Shown one piece after another: positions 17,965 to 26,110 of a stretch of DNA of 49,224 bases (its first letter is position 1; each line of letters opens with the position of its first letter). A program made the translations under genes and the position numbers. Source of the stretch: Simkaniaceae bacterium (GTDB taxonomy: Bacteria > Chlamydiota > Chlamydiia > Chlamydiales > Simkaniaceae); assembly GCA_030064985.1 (NCBI GenBank), contig JASJDV010000014.1:1-49224 (forward strand). The letters run 5' to 3'. The notes beneath the pieces are model-generated. The model saw only the letters and a program-made list of their open reading frames with translations, did not search any database and was not told the DNA's origin.

Positions 17965-18393
17965 ATGAAAAAAAAATATGCAATGACTCTTTTAGAAATC
18001 ATGATCGTGATTTTTATTATTGGGATAATTGGAAGTGTGATGGGTTACAACATGAGTGGTAGCCTCGATAATGGAAAAGCATTCAAAACAAAAGAGGGAT
18101 GTAGAAAGCTCTATGAAATTATTCAACTTGAAATGACCCAAACCGGGATGCCAGAAGATAAGGAAAAGTTGTTAAAAGAAATTTCAAAAATACTTGACAA
18201 ATCAGGGCTTGTAAGAAATGTTCAAGAGCTCATGAAAGATGGGTGGGGCAACGAGTATCAGTTTGAGATGAAAGACGGAAAACTTAAGTTCCACTCAGAA
18301 AAGTATGAGGCCTATTGCAAGAAAAAAAAGATTAATGAGGAATATCCCTGGCAAGACGAAGAAAAAGACAAAGAAGATCTTTCACACTCGTAG
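17965..18393 (+). CDS. gspG: Major pseudopilin GspG (prepilin-type N-terminus)
   Basis: GspG polymerises into the T2SS pseudopilus after processing by a prepilin peptidase. The protein begins MKKKYA then MTLLEIMIVIFIIGIIGSV, a class III signal with the conserved Glu at +5. The residue before the cleavage site is Ala instead of the usual Gly. The rest (to 142 aa) is a soluble domain with a GWGNEYQF element near residue 93-100, as in GspG. A charged C-tail ends EEKDKEDLSHS. The last 46 bases overlap the next pseudopilin, which is in another frame. Confidence 0.88.
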   Translation: MKKKYAMTLLEIMIVIFIIGIIGSVMGYNMSGSLDNGKAFKTKEGCRKLYEIIQLEMTQTGMPEDKEKLLKEISKILDKSGLVRNVQELMKDGWGNEYQFEMKDGKLKFHSEKYEAYCKKKKINEEYPWQDEEKDKEDLSHS

Positions 18394-18797
18394 AACTTTT
18401 TTTATCGATTGGTTTAATTGCTCTTATTGGAAGCTTGGTCTTGTTGCGCGCTAAACCAATGCTCGATCATTATCGGATGAATCGTAGCTATGAAAAACTA
18501 AGACGGGAAATTAGCCTTTCAAAACACCTAGCACAAACAGCAACCATAGATATTGAGTTCCAGATTGAGCAACACTCCAAAGGGCTGATATGCATGCGAA
18601 AAACTGATGAGCCGTTGCGTTTAGGAAAAACCATCAATACCTCATTTATCATCCCCCATTTGCAATTGGAAGGATCAACAAAAATAACGGTATGTATTAG
18701 ATCTAGCGGGTGGATTGAAAACGATGAAATAATAAAGGTGAATGTAGGAAAGGAAAGAAAAACGATTGACGTTAGGAACCCTCTTGGATTAACGTAA
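18348..18797 (+). CDS. Second pseudopilin (GspH/I-like), apparent CTG start
   Basis: The frame encodes RSFTLVELFLSIGLIALIGS at 18375-18434, a textbook prepilin N-terminus with Glu at +5 and a basic leader (ARRRKRQRR), followed by about 120 residues of soluble domain. No ATG, GTG or TTG exists in this frame between the TGA stop at 18336 and the hydrophobic helix. A CTG at 18348 has AGGA 6 bases upstream and would give 149 residues. Alternatively an ATG at 18335 in another frame joins it if one A of the run 18362-18366 is surplus. Starting at TTG 18435 would discard the pilin helix, so I reject that. A CT568-like position in the T2SS operon supports it. Confidence 0.7.
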   Translation: MARRRKRQRRSFTLVELFLSIGLIALIGSLVLLRAKPMLDHYRMNRSYEKLRREISLSKHLAQTATIDIEFQIEQHSKGLICMRKTDEPLRLGKTINTSFIIPHLQLEGSTKITVCIRSSGWIENDEIIKVNVGKERKTIDVRNPLGLT

Positions 18798-18819
18798 AAA
18801 AATCCAAAAAAGAGTTTCT

Positions 18820-18927
18820 ATGGCAGCATCAATAGCGCTAGCAAGCATCTTTAGCCAGGCCCTTAATGAATACGAGTTTCATGAAAAAGTGCTCAACTCA
18901 CTAAAAAACCCTGCATGTATCAACTAG
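18820..18927 (+). CDS. Possible small protein at the end of the T2SS operon
   Basis: A 35-codon reading frame starts with ATG 18820, with AAGAG about 5 bases upstream, and begins MAASIALASIFSQALNEY. It lies 22 bases after the second pseudopilin. It could be a short peptide or the remains of a third pseudopilin-type gene; the upstream frame closes at a stop only 25 bases before the ATG. No homologue is recognised. Confidence 0.25.
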   Translation: MAASIALASIFSQALNEYEFHEKVLNSLKNPACIN

Positions 18928-18955
18928 CAATAAAGGGTTGGGCACAGAAAACAGA

Positions 18956-18983
18956 AAATGGTTTGATTTACATCAAACCATTT
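18956..18983 (-). terminator. Hairpin at the end of the kdsB operon
   Basis: A perfect 12-bp stem, AAATGGTTTGAT (18956-18967) with ATCAAACCATTT (18972-18983), and a 4-base loop overlaps the kdsB stop codon (18973-18975). On the minus strand it is followed by TGTTTTCTG, a weak T tract. It probably terminates the minus-strand sugar operon and may also stop readthrough of the T2SS operon. Confidence 0.6.
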
Positions 18984-19707
18984 GAGAAGAAATCCGATCT
19001 AACGCGCGCGCCAAGTCTTCTGGAGCATCGATTCCAAGCGTTTCATGAGAAGTTTCATGTACCTGAATTCCGAGTCCATTTTCTAGAAAACGGAGTTGCT
19101 CTAGACCTTCGGATCGTTCTAATCGAGAAGGGGCAGATGTGCTAATTTTTTTGAGCGCACTATTTGTATAAGCATAGATACCGATATGTTTATAGTAAGT
19201 GACATCTTCTAGCCCATCCCGATCGTAAGGAATAGGTGCCCGCGAAAAATAAAGGGCCCGGTGTTCGCAGTCCGTTACAACTTTAACAGTATTTGGATCC
19301 TCAATCTCCGCTGCGTTTTCAATTTCTTTTTTTAAAGACCAGATATCAAAGTCTTGATCAACCGACTGAAAAAGATTTTCGATCATTTCTTTACGAATAA
19401 ATGGTTCGTCTCCCTGCCAATTTACCCAAATATCGCCTGACATCACTCTCTTTTCCTGAAGCTCAATTAAACGATCCGTTCCAGAGAGGCACCCAGGAGA
19501 CGTCATATGATGCTTCCCTCCAAAAGATTGAATGAGTCGTGCTGTTTCACAGTCGTCGATTGCAAAGGCAACTTCATCAAACATCTCAATAGCAATCGCT
19601 GCTTCCCAAACCCATTGAAGCAGGGGCTTTTCTCCAAGCATAGCTAAAACTTTTTTAGGAAAACGACTAGATGCGATTCTTGCTGGAATAATGCAAATAG
19701 TTTTCAC
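18973..19707 (-). CDS. kdsB: 3-deoxy-manno-octulosonate cytidylyltransferase (CMP-Kdo synthetase)
   Basis: KdsB activates Kdo with CTP for the lipopolysaccharide core. The protein begins MKTICIIPARIASSRFPKKV, the nucleotide-binding start of the family, and contains WVNWQGDEPF (about 97-106) and a late GIDAPEDL element. Length (244 aa) is normal. I choose GTG 19707, which overlaps the rmlB stop as GTGA; another GTG at 19713 is in frame. It is the last gene of rmlC-rmlD-rmlB-kdsB and ends in a hairpin. Confidence 0.92.
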   Translation of the reverse strand: MKTICIIPARIASSRFPKKVLAMLGEKPLLQWVWEAAIAIEMFDEVAFAIDDCETARLIQSFGGKHHMTSPGCLSGTDRLIELQEKRVMSGDIWVNWQGDEPFIRKEMIENLFQSVDQDFDIWSLKKEIENAAEIEDPNTVKVVTDCEHRALYFSRAPIPYDRDGLEDVTYYKHIGIYAYTNSALKKISTSAPSRLERSEGLEQLRFLENGLGIQVHETSHETLGIDAPEDLARALDRISSQMV

Positions 19708-20690
19708 GGGCACACTTTTTTCATCGATCTAATCGTTTCTCTTAGTCCTACCTTGAAAGGCCAAATAGGACGATATCCCAGCTGCTCTACTTTCGCTCCA
19801 TCCATGGCATAGCGGAAGTCATGTCCTGGACGATCAGCAACATAAGTCACCAGCCCTTTATCGATTTTTTTTCCCGTGATCTCTTCCATCACTTCAAAAA
19901 GAAGGTGTAATAGATCGATATTTTTCATTGCGATTCCTCCCCCTATGTTATACACTTCTCCCTTTTTTCCAAGGCTCAAAATTGCCCAAACAGCACGGGC
20001 ATGATCCTCCACAAAGAGCCATTCCCGAATATGATCTCCCGTTCCATACATAGGAAGTTCTTTTTTCTCTAAAATCCTTTGGATCATCAGTGGGATAAAT
20101 TTTTCAGGATGCTGCCCAGGACCATAGTTATTGCTTGCATGAGAAAGGGTTGTTGAAAGTTTATAGGTCACCCCATAAGAACGCACTAAATGATCACTAC
20201 TAGCTTTTGATGCAGCATAGGGAGAATTGGGGCGATAACATGCGTCTTCTGTAAACGTCCCTTCTGTTCCAAGAGATCCATAGACTTCATCTGTCGAGAT
20301 ATGATGAAAATGGATTTCGGGATGTTTCCTGATAAACTCTAGCAGCTTGTAGGTGCCAATAATATTCGTCTGAATAAAAGGATCAGGATCAGTGATGCTC
20401 CGATCAACGTGGGTTTCAGCAGCAAAGTGAACAATCACTGTAATAGGTCTTTTTCTTTGGATCTCTTCAAGAAGCTTTTCATCACGAACATCGCCGTGAA
20501 AAAATGTATACCTTTCATCTCCTTGGATCGACTCAAGATTTTCAAGATGTGCTGCATAGGTGAGGCAATCCAGATTTGAAAGATGCCCTTTAAAGGACTC
20601 TTGCTTTAGAATAAAACGGATAAAGGCAGAACCCATAAATCCTGCGCCACCTGTCAATAAGATGTGGCCATTATTTAGATTCAAGTGCAT
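19704..20690 (-). CDS. rmlB: dTDP-glucose 4,6-dehydratase RmlB
   Basis: RmlB converts dTDP-glucose to dTDP-4-keto-6-deoxyglucose. It is an extended short-chain dehydrogenase: NAD-binding LLTGGAGFMGS (about 11-21), HFAAETHVDRS (about 88-98), the STDEVYG motif (about 131-137) and the catalytic YxxxK in PYAASKASSDH (about 157). Length (328 aa) is typical. It overlaps rmlD by 20 bases upstream and kdsB downstream, so the four genes are translated from one message. Confidence 0.95.
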   Translation of the reverse strand: MHLNLNNGHILLTGGAGFMGSAFIRFILKQESFKGHLSNLDCLTYAAHLENLESIQGDERYTFFHGDVRDEKLLEEIQRKRPITVIVHFAAETHVDRSITDPDPFIQTNIIGTYKLLEFIRKHPEIHFHHISTDEVYGSLGTEGTFTEDACYRPNSPYAASKASSDHLVRSYGVTYKLSTTLSHASNNYGPGQHPEKFIPLMIQRILEKKELPMYGTGDHIREWLFVEDHARAVWAILSLGKKGEVYNIGGGIAMKNIDLLHLLFEVMEEITGKKIDKGLVTYVADRPGHDFRYAMDGAKVEQLGYRPIWPFKVGLRETIRSMKKVCP

Positions 20691-21510
20691 AATTTAAAAC
20701 CTCTTCTAGTCCCACCTCCCAGTGTGGAGGAGAAAATTTTTCTGTTCGTAGTACAGAAAATGCTGGACGTTTTGCCTTTGCTCCAAATGCTTCACTTGAA
20801 ATCGGCTTAACTTCTTGACAACGGAGATCTTTTTTTTCTTTAAGTTTCTTTCGAATGGTTTCAGCAAAAGCATACCATGTTGTCTCGCCTTCGTTTGCAA
20901 AGTGATAGATTCCAGATTCATCAAGAATTGAAAGGACAGATTCTGCTAAATCATCGGCATAAGTTGGGCGCCCTCGTTGATCACTGACAACAGAAATAGT
21001 CTCTTTTTCATCCATGAGCTCAATCATCTTTTTCACAAAATCTTTTCCTTCTTTTCCAAAAAGCCAGGAAGTACGGACCAAAAGTGCATCAGGATAGTGC
21101 TTCATTAAAAAACGTTCTCCCATCTCCTTACTTTTTCCATATTCTGATAAGGGAATCTTTTCATCTTCTTCACCATAAGCTTTTTTCGCACCGTTAAAAA
21201 CATAGTCGGTTGAGAAATGAATGAATTTATTTCCCTTTTTTTTGGAAAGTTTTGCTAAAAGAGCCACAGCCTTAGCGTTTAAAGCATGTGCCTTTTCTTT
21301 CTCATCTTCTGCCCGATCGACAGCTGTATAGCCCGCACAATTAATGACATGGGTAAACCTTAATGTTTCAAATTGAGCAATGACTGCTTCCTTATTTTCC
21401 AAATCGAGTTCTTCTCGTGTACTTGCAATAAAATCAATCCCTTTTTCTAGGCATTTGCGTTGCACGGCTTGGGAGAGCATTCCCTGTTTTCCAATGATCC
21501 AAATTTTCAT
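20671..21510 (-). CDS. rmlD: dTDP-4-dehydrorhamnose reductase RmlD
   Basis: RmlD makes dTDP-L-rhamnose in the last step of the pathway. The protein (279 aa) begins MKIWIIGKQGMLSQAV with the G-x-x-G-x-x-x-x-A nucleotide site, and carries STDYVFNGAKKAYGEEDE (about 104-121) and a later YGKSK catalytic element. ATG 21510 is chosen over an open frame reaching 21582 because GAGGTGG lies directly upstream and ATGA overlaps the rmlC stop. It overlaps rmlB by 20 bases. Confidence 0.94.
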   Translation of the reverse strand: MKIWIIGKQGMLSQAVQRKCLEKGIDFIASTREELDLENKEAVIAQFETLRFTHVINCAGYTAVDRAEDEKEKAHALNAKAVALLAKLSKKKGNKFIHFSTDYVFNGAKKAYGEEDEKIPLSEYGKSKEMGERFLMKHYPDALLVRTSWLFGKEGKDFVKKMIELMDEKETISVVSDQRGRPTYADDLAESVLSILDESGIYHFANEGETTWYAFAETIRKKLKEKKDLRCQEVKPISSEAFGAKAKRPAFSVLRTEKFSPPHWEVGLEEVLNYALESK

Positions 21511-22043
21511 GACCACCTCAGTGCGTAAAAGTAGGGACTTTTTTGATCTTTTTCTGAAACAATAGGAGCTTTTATTGGCCACTTTATTCCTATTTCAGGA
21601 TCATCAAACCGAAATCCTTTTTCAGTTTCGTTGTTATAAGGAGCGCTTGTTTTATAAAGAACGTGAGCCTCGGGACTCATCACACAAAAGCCATGGGCAA
21701 ACCCTACAGGAATAAAAAGCTGCTCATGCCTTTCCCCGTCTAAATAAATCCCTTCCCATTTCCCAAATGTCGGAGAATCTGGGCGAATATCGACAATCAC
21801 ATCATAAATTTTTCCCGAAGCTACCCGAACAAGTTTTGCTTGTCCAGGCTCCGATTGAAAATGCATGCCCCGAATTACCCCTTGTTTCGAGTATGAGTGA
21901 TTATCTTGGACAAACCCCCCCCTTATTCCACTTTTTTGATAACGTACCAGCTCATGACTTTCCAAAAAAAAGCCTCGTTTGTCGTGAAAAACTTGGGGAG
22001 AAATCAATTTTGCTCCTTGAAGATTTAAATCTTTAATTTCCAT
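21507..22043 (-). CDS. rmlC: dTDP-4-dehydrorhamnose 3,5-epimerase RmlC
   Basis: RmlC epimerises the keto-sugar made by RmlB. The 178-residue cupin contains FHDKRGFFLES (about 19-29), VQDNHSYSKQGVIRGMHFQ (about 45-63) with the catalytic His, and FIPVGFAHGFCVMS (about 110-123). It is the first gene of the operon; 243 bases of non-coding sequence lie upstream. rmlA, the thymidylyltransferase needed to make dTDP-glucose, is not in the window. Confidence 0.94.
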   Translation of the reverse strand: MEIKDLNLQGAKLISPQVFHDKRGFFLESHELVRYQKSGIRGGFVQDNHSYSKQGVIRGMHFQSEPGQAKLVRVASGKIYDVIVDIRPDSPTFGKWEGIYLDGERHEQLFIPVGFAHGFCVMSPEAHVLYKTSAPYNNETEKGFRFDDPEIGIKWPIKAPIVSEKDQKSPYFYALRWS

Positions 22044-22286
22044 CAGAACCTATCTCGCCCATTCCTCTTAGATAGTTTTATATTTTTTTATCAAGCCTTT
22101 TCTAATGATTATTCGTGAGCTAGACTAATCATCAAGTATACCCTTTTAATCCTAATTTGACAAATCAGTCCGCCACTGCATTGAAATTCACAAGTTTTTC
22201 GTATAACTGAGTTGTTTTAAAATTGGGAAGATTTGCCGTGGTAGCGCGATAAAAAATCTTCTGAAGCCCTTAGAAATTCCTCTAAT

Positions 22287-23519
22287 TTATTCAATTTTTA
22301 TCTTCAAGACAAGGGCAGCTGCAACAAGAGAAGATAGACTAGAAAAAACAAAAGGAATCAAAGAATGTGCATGAAGAAAAAAGCCCCCTAAAATAGAAGA
22401 AAGCACCATTGCAGTTGAGAGCATTGACTGACTGAGCCCCAATACCTTTCCTTGACTATAATCTGGCGCAGCATTTGAAATAACGCTTGTACAAATGGGC
22501 CAAACAAGACCTGATAATAGGGTGCAACTTCCTAACAAAAGAAGGAAACCTTTTAAAGAGCGAGAATAAGGAATAAAAACAACGAGGGCCGAAAAAAGAA
22601 AAAAAGAGGTTAAAAGAATCCATTTGGGATCTGCAACATGATAAAAGATGCGGTGAAGTACACCTGTTCCAAAAATCCAACACACACCTAAAAAAGCGCA
22701 AATATCTCCAATTGTTGCATTAGAGAGATGAAAATTGTCAACGACAAACGCTGGCACAAAAAGAAAGATAATGTTCCATGAAAAGAGGAAAAAGAAATAG
22801 AGAAGATAAAGAAGACGTATCGATTTTGTTCTTAGAGCCGTTTGAATACTATGAATTCCCTTTATCAAATCAAAGGGTTTGTTTGAGGGAGTTTTTATTG
22901 TTTCTGCAAAAGCAAAAAGGATAAAAAGAACGTTGATCAATCCTAAAATCGCTCCAATGAACAGGGGAAATGAGGAGTCAAATGCAGGGGAAATAGAGGG
23001 ATCTGAAAGCTTTCCACCAACAAAAGGGCCTAAAATAAATGTAAGGCCCGCGATTGCAGAACCGTAGCTATAATAGCGAATTTTTTTCTTTGTGCCCGGG
23101 CTTAAATCGGACAGTGCAGAAAGACAAATTGATAAGTTTCCTGCTCCCACACCCATCATAAGACGTGCAAAAAAAATCCAAAAAAGAGAATGGTGATGGA
23201 TGCCAAAAACGCTTAAAGCATAACCAATACATGTTAAAAAGGTTGTTAAAAGAAGAGCTCTTTTCCTTCCATGATGATCTGCATACTCTCCTAAAATAGG
23301 AGCAAAAATAAACTGCATCAAAGGATAGATCCCTAAAAAAAACCCTAAAAAGATTGTTTTATACGAATGAGAAATGTCAGGACCTAAAAGGCCTTTTGAA
23401 GGCTCTAAAAATAGAGGGGCAAAAATAGGAAAGACAATTGTTGCCCCTAAATTATCTACAGCGAAAGTAAAAAAGACCGAAAACAGCGAGCTTTTTTGTT
23501 TCGCCTCTTTTCTAGCCAT
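22287..23519 (-). CDS. Major facilitator superfamily transporter
   Basis: This 410-residue protein has about 12 hydrophobic helices. The MFS motif A is GEYADHHGRKRALLL (about 78-92) between helices 2 and 3, of the drug/H+ antiporter (TetA-like) type. The substrate cannot be read from the sequence. The start overlaps the end of ung by 8 bases, so the two are likely cotranscribed although functionally unrelated. Confidence 0.85.
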   Translation of the reverse strand: MARKEAKQKSSLFSVFFTFAVDNLGATIVFPIFAPLFLEPSKGLLGPDISHSYKTIFLGFFLGIYPLMQFIFAPILGEYADHHGRKRALLLTTFLTCIGYALSVFGIHHHSLFWIFFARLMMGVGAGNLSICLSALSDLSPGTKKKIRYYSYGSAIAGLTFILGPFVGGKLSDPSISPAFDSSFPLFIGAILGLINVLFILFAFAETIKTPSNKPFDLIKGIHSIQTALRTKSIRLLYLLYFFFLFSWNIIFLFVPAFVVDNFHLSNATIGDICAFLGVCWIFGTGVLHRIFYHVADPKWILLTSFFLFSALVVFIPYSRSLKGFLLLLGSCTLLSGLVWPICTSVISNAAPDYSQGKVLGLSQSMLSTAMVLSSILGGFFLHAHSLIPFVFSSLSSLVAAALVLKIKIE

Positions 23520-24192
23520 CTAAGGACCAATTAATTGGATCTTTCCCCCACTTTTGCAGCAGCTTGTTTGTTTTTGAAAAGTGATGGCACCCAAAAAAGT
23601 TTGCAGCGGAATAGGGAGAAGGGTGCGCAGAAGTTAAAATTGCGTGGGGGTGATTAAGGGTGTTTAAAATATTTTCACACTTTTCTCTTGCCGACTTTCC
23701 CCACAACACAAAGACAAGGGGCTCTTTTCTTTGACAAAGCTTTCGAATCACGCCATCTGTAAAGGTCTCCCACCCCTTACCATAATGAGACCTCGGTTCA
23801 CCCTTGCGCACAGTAAGCGTGGCATTTAACAGCAACACTCCTTGTTTTGACCAATTGAGCAGGCAACCATGATTAGCTGGAGGAATCCCTATATCCTGAC
23901 TCATTTCCTGATAGATGTTTTTTAAAGATGGAGGAAGAGGGACCCCTTTTTGAACACTAAAACAAAGACCATGCGCCTGTCCTTCACCATGGTAGGGATC
24001 TTGCCCCATCAAAACAACTTTAACTTGGTTACAAGGGGTTTGCTTGAAGGCGTTGAAAACTTCATTTTCTGGGGGAAAGATTTTTTTGCCTCTTCTCTTT
24101 TCTTCCTCTAAAAATTTTTTCAACTCAAAGATATAAGGTTTATTGATCTCTTCTTTTAGAAAATCATGCCAACTTTTTTCTAGTAACATCAT
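23512..24192 (-). CDS. ung: Uracil-DNA glycosylase
   Basis: Ung removes uracil from DNA. The family-1 motifs are present: the water-activating loop GQDPYHGEGQAHGL (about 62-75), a later LLNATLTV segment, and the C-terminal HPSPYSA loop (about 190). At 226 residues it is full length. Two successive ATG codons begin the frame (24192 and 24189). It heads a two-gene unit with the MFS transporter. Confidence 0.95.
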   Translation of the reverse strand: MMLLEKSWHDFLKEEINKPYIFELKKFLEEEKRRGKKIFPPENEVFNAFKQTPCNQVKVVLMGQDPYHGEGQAHGLCFSVQKGVPLPPSLKNIYQEMSQDIGIPPANHGCLLNWSKQGVLLLNATLTVRKGEPRSHYGKGWETFTDGVIRKLCQRKEPLVFVLWGKSAREKCENILNTLNHPHAILTSAHPSPYSAANFFGCHHFSKTNKLLQKWGKDPINWSLDG

Positions 24193-24268
24193 AGAAAAAG
24201 GTTACCATAGGAAACTTTTTTTCACAAGATTGACAAAAGGTCTTTCTCTCTTTAACCTAGCTACTGAT

Positions 24269-24343
24269 CTGGGTGTAGCGCAGCTTGGCCAGCGCACTTG
24301 CATGGGGTGCAAGGGGTCGGAGGTTCGAATCCTCTCACCCAGA
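24269..24343 (+). tRNA. tRNA-Pro (anticodon GGG)
   Basis: The acceptor stem CTGGGTG pairs with CACCCAG. The D-arm is GCGCAGCTTGGCCAGCGC, the anticodon stem CTTGC/GCAAG encloses ATGGGGT with anticodon GGG, and the T-arm is GAGGTTCGAATCCTC. CCA is not encoded. A T6 run follows. The gap 24344-24573 has no other clear feature except a TTGACA at about 24488. Confidence 0.95.
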
Positions 24344-24573
24344 ATTTTTTGGAAAATAGTGTTGATAACCTGTCGATAGATGGATCAAAAACTGTTCAGT
24401 TGAAAGTGATCAAGCAAAAATCATCAGGATGCCCATTTTTCTAACAGCCCGTGAACAGTGAGTTTTCTCTATAGAAATTTGGGGTTATTGACAAATCCAC
24501 AGCTGAAGAAGATGAAGAAAAATACCTATTACTATATTCTCTTCTCTTTATCTTGTAGACAAGGTATGAATTA

Positions 24574-25239
24574 GTGCTAAAGCCGGAAAGATTCTTTGAT
24601 TTGCAAACTTTCTCACACAAGAGAGTATTTTTCATGGATTTGCCTATTTGGGAAAGTTTGAAAAACCTCAAAAGTTACTTAAATTCTTTAACCCTTGGTT
24701 GCATAGAATGTCCCATTCCAAACACGGCAACACTCGTTAATACAGAAAGTATTTCTATAGGAAAAGGATCCGTAATTGAAAGAGGAGCTTACATTAAAGG
24801 GCCATGCGTCATAGGTCAAGATTGTCAAATTAGACACGGCGCTTATCTTAGGGGCTATGTTTTAACGGGAGACCGTTGCGTCATTGGTCACTCAACGGAA
24901 GTGAAACATGCCATCTTTTTAAATGACTCTAAAGCTCCACATTTTAATTATGTCGGCAATTCCATCCTAGGGAATCACGTTAACATCGGAGCTGGGGTGA
25001 TTTGTGCAAACTTTCGATTGGACAAAAGAGAGGTGACTTTGAAAATAGGGGGGGAAATCTATCAAACAGGGATGAAAAAATTCGGAACTATTGTAGGTGA
25101 TGGCTCTCAACTTGGTTGCAACACTGTCATTAATCCAGGTGTTTTATTAAGAAAAGAAACGTATGTAAAAGCTTGCACATCTATTCAAAAATCCAATCTT
25201 AGGAAAATAAACAATGCCAAAACAGCTGGTCAAACCTGA
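24574..25239 (+). CDS. Left-handed beta-helix transferase (GlmU C-terminal-like)
   Basis: The protein consists mainly of hexapeptide repeats (VIERGAYIKGPCVIGQDCQI and onwards, about 60-195), the acyl/nucleotidyl-transferase beta-helix fold. There is no N-terminal pyrophosphorylase domain, so it is not a complete GlmU. Chlamydiae carry a short GlmU-like gene beside ispA, which matches this order. GTG 24574 has AAGG nearby; the coding sequence overlaps ispA by 26 bases. Substrate unknown; acetylation of a sugar or sugar phosphate is likely. Confidence 0.8.
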   Translation: MLKPERFFDLQTFSHKRVFFMDLPIWESLKNLKSYLNSLTLGCIECPIPNTATLVNTESISIGKGSVIERGAYIKGPCVIGQDCQIRHGAYLRGYVLTGDRCVIGHSTEVKHAIFLNDSKAPHFNYVGNSILGNHVNIGAGVICANFRLDKREVTLKIGGEIYQTGMKKFGTIVGDGSQLGCNTVINPGVLLRKETYVKACTSIQKSNLRKINNAKTAGQT

Positions 25240-26110
25240 TACGTCATTAATTAAACCTTTAAAAGAAGACTTTGAAATTTTTTTGAAACGAAACATCATG
25301 CGTTTAGGTGATCAAAGCATTCTTCGCGATGCTTGTGAGTATGCATTGTTAAATGACGGAAAAAGAATGCGCCCTTTAATTGTTTCGATGGTTGCTAAAG
25401 CTGTTGGTAATCGTTTGGATGTTATGGAGGCTTGTCTTTCTGTTGAATATTTTCACACAGCATCATTAATTGCTGATGATCTTCCTTGCATGGACAATGA
25501 CGACTATAGGAGAAATAAAGCTGCTTTACACAAACAGTTTGGAGAAACCATTGCTCTTTTAGCAAGCTATGCTCTTATTTCTGCTGGCTATGAAAAAATT
25601 TTCCAGAGTGTTCAGGTTCTTTCAAAACAAAAAGAGCCATTTAGAAATCGAGCAAATGAAACCTGCGTGATTGCTCTAGATGCAGCAACACGGTGCGCTG
25701 GAATTGCTGGAGCGACTGGCGGTCAATTTAAAGATCTTTACCCTCGAAAAAAAACTGTGGAGGAAGCTTTTGATGTTATCTACAAGAAAACGATTACTCT
25801 TTTTGAAATTTCATTTATTTTTGGTTGGATTTTTGGTGCAGGGGCTATAAACCGAGTGGATGAAATGCGACAGGTTGCCTATCACTTTGGAATGGCATTT
25901 CAAATTGCCGATGACTTAGATGACGTTTTTCAGGATGATAAAAGATCGCTAAATATTGCCCGCTTGGTTGGCCGCAAGAAAGCAAAAGAAATGTTTAGCA
26001 ATGAGATGGAAACCTTTTCTCTAAAAATGAAAAAACTCGGGCTCTTGACTCCCGAGTTCCAGCAAACAATAGATTTACTCAAAGGTCATGCTAAAATAGG
26101 TTCTCGTTGA
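25214..26110 (+). CDS. ispA: Farnesyl/geranylgeranyl diphosphate synthase
   Basis: This trans-prenyltransferase extends allylic diphosphates with isopentenyl diphosphate, feeding undecaprenyl and quinone synthesis. The first Asp-rich motif is [10 protein letters not shown] (about 93-102) and the second is [11 protein letters not shown] (about 234-244); GGQFKDL lies between. Length (298 aa) fits IspA-type enzymes. ATG 25214 has TAGGA upstream. Its 3' end overlaps that of recA by 25 bases in convergent orientation. Confidence 0.92.
   Translation: MPKQLVKPDTSLIKPLKEDFEIFLKRNIMRLGDQSILRDACEYALLNDGKRMRPLIVSMVAKAVGNRLDVMEACLSVEYFHTASLIADDLPCMDNDDYRRNKAALHKQFGETIALLASYALISAGYEKIFQSVQVLSKQKEPFRNRANETCVIALDAATRCAGIAGATGGQFKDLYPRKKTVEEAFDVIYKKTITLFEISFIFGWIFGAGAINRVDEMRQVAYHFGMAFQIADDLDDVFQDDKRSLNIARLVGRKKAKEMFSNEMETFSLKMKKLGLLTPEFQQTIDLLKGHAKIGSR

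Noticed and set aside
18915-19145. 76-codon plus-strand frame overlapping the kdsB 3' end
   Set aside because: It runs through the terminator hairpin and antisense to kdsB; no family features.
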